Source: Fibrobacter sp. (GTDB lineage: Bacteria; Fibrobacterota; Fibrobacteria; Fibrobacterales; Fibrobacteraceae). From it: a stretch of 7,751 nucleotides of DNA. Positions 6,533 through 7,751 of the stretch are shown piece by piece. The notes under the pieces are model-generated. The model was not told where the DNA came from. It searched no databases and saw nothing but the letters and a program-made list of their open reading frames with translations. The stretch's first letter is position 1, and the number at the start of each line of letters is the position of its first letter. Location: assembly GCA_017550445.1 (NCBI GenBank), contig JAFZOV010000065.1:1-7751 (forward strand), read 5' to 3'. A program made the translations under genes and the position numbers.

Positions 6533-7085
6533 GGAAATGAACCTCTTCTGCCGAAAGAAATTTTAGACAATCGAGAGCTTTGGTCGAACGAAAACACCAC
6601 TGGTTGGTGAGATTTTCCGGTTCCAGGAAACTGATGGCGAGTTCGGCGGCCCTATCGGAATCTATCGGTCCATAGACACCATCCAAGAAAGCCGCAATGA
6701 CGGTATTCGTCTGGTCATTCGCAATTTTGCCACAAAGCAGGTCGTAACCAATCCACTTTTCAAATTCGCCTGGAATACAGCCTTGCTTCCGATGGGATAC
6801 AACGCAATGAAGCCAGGGAATGTCCGCTTTCTTGAATTCATAAAGCGATAGGTTTTCTGACGGAGTGAATTCAAATGCGTTGACATAGCCCTTTGACGGC
6901 GGCGTTGTTAAAACTTTTTGGGTAAAGGCTTTTTTGATAGATGTCGCAACAAATTTTTGAGCCTGAGCCTTACTCGTTGTAAGATAAAAACCTTGCCCGA
7001 AATCTTTCCCTGCCGCGCATCGAGACAAGTCCGGGTTTTGAACAATGCAGAAACTTCCATGATAAAGGATTATCTTGTCGCTCAT
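6522..7085 (-). CDS. DUF3990-family protein, ADP-ribosyltransferase-like
   Basis: A 187-residue cytoplasmic protein. The N-terminus IILYHGS (5-11) followed by KDFGQGFYLTTSKAQAQ (27-43) is the DUF3990 signature. It matches the first two active-site elements of HYE-type ADP-ribosyltransferase folds (H9 in YHGS, Y34 in GFY). YVNAFEF (67-73), the GYDLLCGKIANDQTN block (113-127) and NQWCFRSTKALDCLKF (161-176) fit the rest of the family; Q162 or a nearby acidic residue may be the third catalytic position, which I cannot assign. Length is typical and the frame is intact. The ATG at 7085 has AAGGGG at 7093-7098 and overlaps the upstream stop as ATGA (7082-7085); its end overlaps the next gene by 11 bases. 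By family, the reaction would be transfer of ADP-ribose from NAD to an unknown target. Toxin or immunity roles are inference from fold and operon shape. Confidence 0.8.
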   Translation of the reverse strand: MSDKIILYHGSFCIVQNPDLSRCAAGKDFGQGFYLTTSKAQAQKFVATSIKKAFTQKVLTTPPSKGYVNAFEFTPSENLSLYEFKKADIPWLHCVVSHRKQGCIPGEFEKWIGYDLLCGKIANDQTNTVIAAFLDGVYGPIDSDRAAELAISFLEPENLTNQWCFRSTKALDCLKFLSAEEVHFHGK

Positions 7086-7300
7086 AATTGAACCCCTTGA
7101 CTCTTTAGGTAAGTCTCAACTTCATTGAGATTGGCCGAGTCCCCCTGCACATGGAACTCTTCGTACATGTCTTGCATAAAATCATAGACCTTGAACTGAC
7201 TGAACAACTTTGCAACCTCAGGCATTTCCTTATGCCAGGTCTTGGCGGCGAGTCGCAGAAGCCGCACCTGAATCAAAATCATTTCGTCTTTTCGGTCCAT
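7082..7300 (-). CDS. DUF3791-like small protein, first gene of the operon
   Basis: A 72-residue cytoplasmic protein beginning MDRKDEMILIQ. The start at 7300 is chosen because TAGGAA (7308-7313) lies seven bases upstream; the longer reading to 7357 has no ribosome site and would run through a terminator-like hairpin. The pattern helix (residues 3-30), then VYDFMQDMYEEFHVQGD (38-54), then an amphipathic helix with VETYLKSQGV (61-70) matches the usual DUF3791 layout, which ends in Y..LH.QG....ie.yL...G. The N-terminal helices are lysine/arginine-rich. DUF3791 genes are, from memory, frequent neighbours of DUF3990 genes. A leading small gene coupled to the putative enzyme fits an antitoxin or regulatory subunit, but no DNA-binding motif is visible. 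Confidence 0.78.
   Translation of the reverse strand: MDRKDEMILIQVRLLRLAAKTWHKEMPEVAKLFSQFKVYDFMQDMYEEFHVQGDSANLNEVETYLKSQGVQL
7093..7098 (-). promoter_or_regulatory. Shine-Dalgarno of the DUF3990 gene inside the upstream gene
   Basis: AAGGGG lies seven bases before the ATG at 7085 and within the last codons of the 72-residue gene. The middle gene can therefore both reinitiate at ATGA and recruit ribosomes itself. Confidence 0.7.
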
Positions 7301-7323
7301 AGTTTCATTCCTACAACACAAAT

Positions 7324-7360
7324 AATAATAAAAAAAACGGGTGAAGAAAATCTTCACTCG
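7324..7360 (-). terminator. Terminator-like hairpin just ahead of the DUF3990 operon
   Basis: On the minus strand GTGAAGA (7351-7357) pairs perfectly with TCTTCAC (7341-7347) across a 3-base loop; two more C-G pairs flank it across one mismatch. Eight T then follow, interrupted only later by A. It ends about 24-30 bases before the first operon start at 7300, so it would either stop transcripts coming from the right or act as an attenuator in the operon leader. Confidence 0.75.
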
Positions 7361-7383
7361 TCTTAATGTTTCGTCAGGTCTGG

Positions 7384-7411
7384 ATCCTTCGCGCGTTGCC
7401 GCGCTCAGGAT
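7384..7411. repeat. REP-like imperfect palindrome
   Basis: ATCCT-TC-GCGCG-TTGC-CGCGC-TC-AGGAT forms a two-part stem with a small symmetric internal mismatch, in the context TGGATCCTTCG...CTCAGGATGAC. This GGATCCTTCG/CTCAGGATGAC pattern resembles short palindromic elements I recall as dispersed between genes in several bacterial phyla. Confidence 0.65.
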
Positions 7412-7424
7412 GACACCGTAAAAA

Positions 7425-7497
7425 GAAAGACGAAATCTTACCTTGCGACAATCTTTCGTCTTTCGTCTATAGGACCGAAGGTCCGTTCTTTCGTCTA
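7425..7497. repeat. Cluster of TTTCGTC repeats with inverted copy and hairpin
   Basis: GAAAGACGAAA (7425-7435) is the exact complement of TTTCGTCTTTC (7454-7464), an 11-bp inverted repeat with an 18-base loop. TTTCGTC occurs in tandem at 7454-7460 and 7461-7467 and again at 7489-7495, with a further copy at 7369-7375. The 10-mer CTTTCGTCTA recurs at 7460-7469 and 7488-7497. Between these two lies the perfect small hairpin GGACC-GAA-GGTCC (7472-7484). Confidence 0.7.
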
Positions 7498-7500
7498 ACC

Positions 7501-7584
7501 TTACAGGCTAATCAACCCTTCAGTGTCCTTGGACATCGCGTCGTAGAATGCGAAGCGAGCGTCAGTATGAGACTCCGCATTCAA
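7501..7584 (-). pseudogene. Broken C-terminal gene fragment ending in GLISL
   Basis: Read on the minus strand, 27 codons run from just after an in-frame TAG (7585-7587) to a TAA at 7501-7503. They end in ARFAFYDAMSKDTEGLISL, which reads like a normal protein C-terminus. There is no start or upstream frame. The final 14 bases resemble (12 of 14) those at 7738-7751, where an off-window gene seems to end in ISL-stop. I read it as a duplicated or truncated gene end; the parent family is not recognised and chance coding is possible. Confidence 0.4.
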
Positions 7585-7618
7585 CTATTGCATATAAGAA
7601 CTTATGGTTGTTGAATGC
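7546..7618. repeat. Competing inverted repeats
   Basis: CGCATTC (7576-7582) can pair with GAATGCG (7546-7552). The overlapping GCATTCAAC (7577-7585) can pair instead with GTTGAATGC (7610-7618), a 9-bp stem continued by ATAAG/CTTAT (7594-7598, 7601-7605). The two pairings are mutually exclusive. Confidence 0.6.
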
Positions 7619-7630
7619 TCCGCGCTACGA

Positions 7631-7650
7631 AGGCTACTTAAGAGTAGCCT
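7631..7650. repeat. Perfect 8-bp hairpin without T-run
   Basis: AGGCTACT (7631-7638) and AGTAGCCT (7643-7650) pair perfectly around a TAAG loop. No T-run follows on either strand, so it is not a standard terminator. Confidence 0.6.
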
Positions 7651-7684
7651 CCTCCGCTTGGCTGTGGACGCCCGCTTCTAAAGC

Positions 7685-7720
7685 AAAAAGGCCCCGTTCT
7701 TTCGAACGGAGGCCTTTCTT
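7685..7720. terminator. Terminator of the gene ending at the right edge
   Basis: AAAGGCC-CCGTTC (7687-7699) pairs with GAACGG-A-GGCCTTT (7704-7717) around a TTTC loop, with a single bulged A. On the minus strand the stem ends in five T (7685-7689); on the plus strand TTTCTT follows. It begins about 18 bases after the stop at 7738-7740 on the minus strand, the normal position for that gene's terminator. Confidence 0.85.
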
Positions 7721-7737
7721 GATGCCGTTAGCACTGA

Positions 7738-7751
7738 TTAGAGACTAATCA
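7738..7751 (-). CDS. Last codons of an off-window gene (C-terminus ISL)
   Basis: On the minus strand the final bases read (x)TG-ATT-AGT-CTC-TAA, giving ...ISL-stop. The position just ahead of a strong terminator and the match to the ...GLISL end at 7501 support this frame. Only a few codons are visible, so no product can be named and other frames are possible. Confidence 0.4.

Larger units (their letters stand above)
7358..7684. other. Repeat-rich stretch without a convincing gene
   Basis: This region of over 300 bases holds a REP-like palindrome (7384-7411), several TTTCGTC copies with inverted and direct repeats (7369-7497), a broken gene end (7501-7584), competing inverted repeats (7546-7618) and a perfect hairpin (7631-7650). 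A plus-strand reading frame from 7548 runs through these hairpins and the terminator at 7685-7720, has no ribosome site and looks accidental. The structure is typical of dispersed intergenic repeats. Confidence 0.6.

Noticed and set aside
7369..7497. Possible CRISPR array from the repeated TTTCGTC units
   Set aside because: The units are 7-10 bases, unevenly spaced and partly inverted, with no 24-37 base repeats or uniform spacers and no cas genes.
7548..7748. A 66-codon plus-strand reading frame in the right-hand region
   Set aside because: It runs through several hairpins and the whole terminator at 7685-7720, has no ribosome site and overlaps the gene ends on the other strand.

Overview
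The window most likely comes from Fibrobacter or a close relative (phylum Fibrobacterota). The strongest clue is the large lipoprotein at 2486-5056. It ends in a FISUMP domain (the Fibrobacter succinogenes major paralogous domain), is tethered by a poly-serine linker, and carries a long run of Cys/Trp repeats. All of this is read from the sequence and from memory of protein families; no database was searched.

Layout. Positions 1-139 (minus) are the start of leuB (3-isopropylmalate dehydrogenase), cut by the window edge. Upstream of it on the same strand is a complete Xer-type tyrosine recombinase (268-1170). On the plus strand follow a tRNA-Lys(CTT) with a consensus promoter and its own terminator (1212-1368), then a sugar-nucleotidyltransferase with a left-handed beta-helix tail (1484-2407). 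A hairpin at 2450-2476 closes this gene and the convergent FISUMP lipoprotein gene. Upstream of the lipoprotein gene on the minus strand are a tRNA-Asp(GTC) with promoter and terminator (5134-5307) and an unrecognised exported protein (5356-6249).

The part most like an accessory system is 6314-7300 (minus): three overlapping genes in one operon. The middle gene encodes a DUF3990-type protein with the H...GxY signature of an ADP-ribosyltransferase-like fold. It is flanked by two 72-residue proteins, the first DUF3791-like and the second carrying an ETGLW motif. The ATGA and 11-base overlaps indicate coupled translation. The arrangement suggests a toxin/effector with small partners, but its function is not shown by the sequence.

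The right end (7301-7751) has no convincing complete gene. It is dense in palindromes and short repeats: a REP-like GATCCT...AGGAT element, several copies of TTTCGTC, and hairpins. It also holds what looks like the last codons of an off-window minus-strand gene with its terminator, and a second, broken copy of a similar gene end about 237 bases further on.

The 1-6250 portion reads as ordinary chromosome (leucine synthesis, chromosome dimer resolution, two tRNAs, sugar activation, a lineage-specific surface lipoprotein). The 6314-7751 portion reads as an accessory cassette with repeat-rich flanking DNA.
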